DNA of 15,309 nucleotides, from positions 1-15,309 of the forward strand of contig SLPX01000049.1 of NCBI GenBank assembly GCA_007131745.1. Direction: 5' to 3'. The notes beneath the pieces are model-generated. The model searched no databases, was not told the DNA's origin, and was given only the letters and a program-made list of their open reading frames with translations. This document shows positions 15,125 through 15,309 of this stretch, piece by piece. Origin of the DNA: Myxococcales bacterium. Lineage in GTDB: Bacteria; Myxococcota; Polyangia; HGW-17; SLPX01. The first letter of the stretch is position 1. The number at the start of each line of letters is the position of its first letter. Position numbers and translations under genes: made by a program.

Positions 15125-15309
15125 TCATTCTTCCAGCTTGCGGTAGAGAGTTCGGCGGGTGATTCCCAGAAGCTTGGCCGCGGCGCTTTTGTTGCCCCCC
15201 TGAGCTTCCAGGACCCTTTTGATATGCGCGCGTTCCAAATCCTCGAGTGAAAGCCGGTTCTGAACAGCGTCTTCGAGCAGGGGATCGATCGGCGGCTTCG
15301 CTGTAGAAA
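15125..15309 (-). CDS. C-terminal Fis-type HTH of a sigma-54 activator (NtrC-like), truncated at window edge
   Basis: The minus-strand frame is open from the right edge to a TGA at 15125-15127 and gives 60 residues. The end '[20 protein letters not shown]' followed by '[20 protein letters not shown]' is the classic Fis-type helix-turn-helix that closes NtrC-family response regulators and other bacterial enhancer-binding proteins. Residues before it form a Pro/Asp/Glu-containing linker. The AAA+ and receiver domains, if present, lie outside the window, so the sensing input is unknown. A stand-alone Fis-domain protein is possible but less likely, because the sequence '[23 protein letters not shown]' is characteristic of the NtrC class. 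The frame is too short to appear as a long ORF but is highly conserved. Confidence 0.88.
   Translation of the reverse strand, partial: STAKPPIDPLLEDAVQNRLSLEDLERAHIKRVLEAQGGNKSAAAKLLGITRRTLYRKLEE

Noticed and set aside
1..15309. CRISPR array, insertion sequence or phage gene
   Set aside because: No regularly spaced repeats, transposase, integrase or capsid-type motifs were seen in any frame.

Overview
The window looks like chromosomal DNA of a Gram-negative, deltaproteobacteria-like bacterium (Myxococcota/Desulfobacterota type). This placement is inferred from gene families: a MerR-HTH/TPR fusion, a lipoprotein with a Cys-rich CxxDxDC-type module, outer-membrane barrels, a Fis-type C-terminus of a sigma-54 activator, and a PflX-like radical SAM protein. 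There is no rRNA or other taxonomic marker, so the lineage is not proven. Ten complete genes and two edge-truncated genes are supported. I see no tRNA, rRNA, CRISPR array, transposase or phage gene.

Left part (1-2364, + strand): the end of a secreted protein of unknown function with an OB-fold-like stretch, then a 518-residue exported, probably outer-membrane, beta-rich protein. Next (5739-2394, - strand) is an apparent four-gene operon with a good sigma70-like promoter (TTGCCG-17-TAAAAT): a hypothetical 161-aa protein with a TTG start, a MerR-HTH/TPR regulator, an MTH1187/UPF0045 thiamine-binding protein coupled to it, and a membrane protein with a retropepsin-like domain whose DTG active-site triplet reads DPR.

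Centre (11594-5828, - strand): a phosphate-selective-porin-like barrel with a strongly charge-segregated linker is followed, 94 bp later, by a 1406-residue PHP-domain (CehA/McbA-type) lipoprotein. In the latter, a module with 22 cysteines sits between PHP metal-binding motifs 4 and 5. The pair suggests hydrolysis of a substrate at the cell surface and uptake of the product through the porin; the substrate is unknown.

Upstream of the porin lies a 522-bp gene-free stretch (11595-12116). It holds a ~135-nt, heavily self-complementary element ending in seven T residues on the + strand, flanked by 18-bp direct repeats. A third, inverted copy of the repeat forms the 3' end of the neighbouring radical SAM gene. 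This orphan structure is the least explained part of the window.

Right part: the PflX-like radical SAM gene (-) and a PDZ/coiled-coil exported protein (+) diverge from an intergenic region with nested inverted repeats. Then come trpS (+) and, convergent with it, the last 60 codons of a sigma-54 activator or related Fis-type regulator (-).
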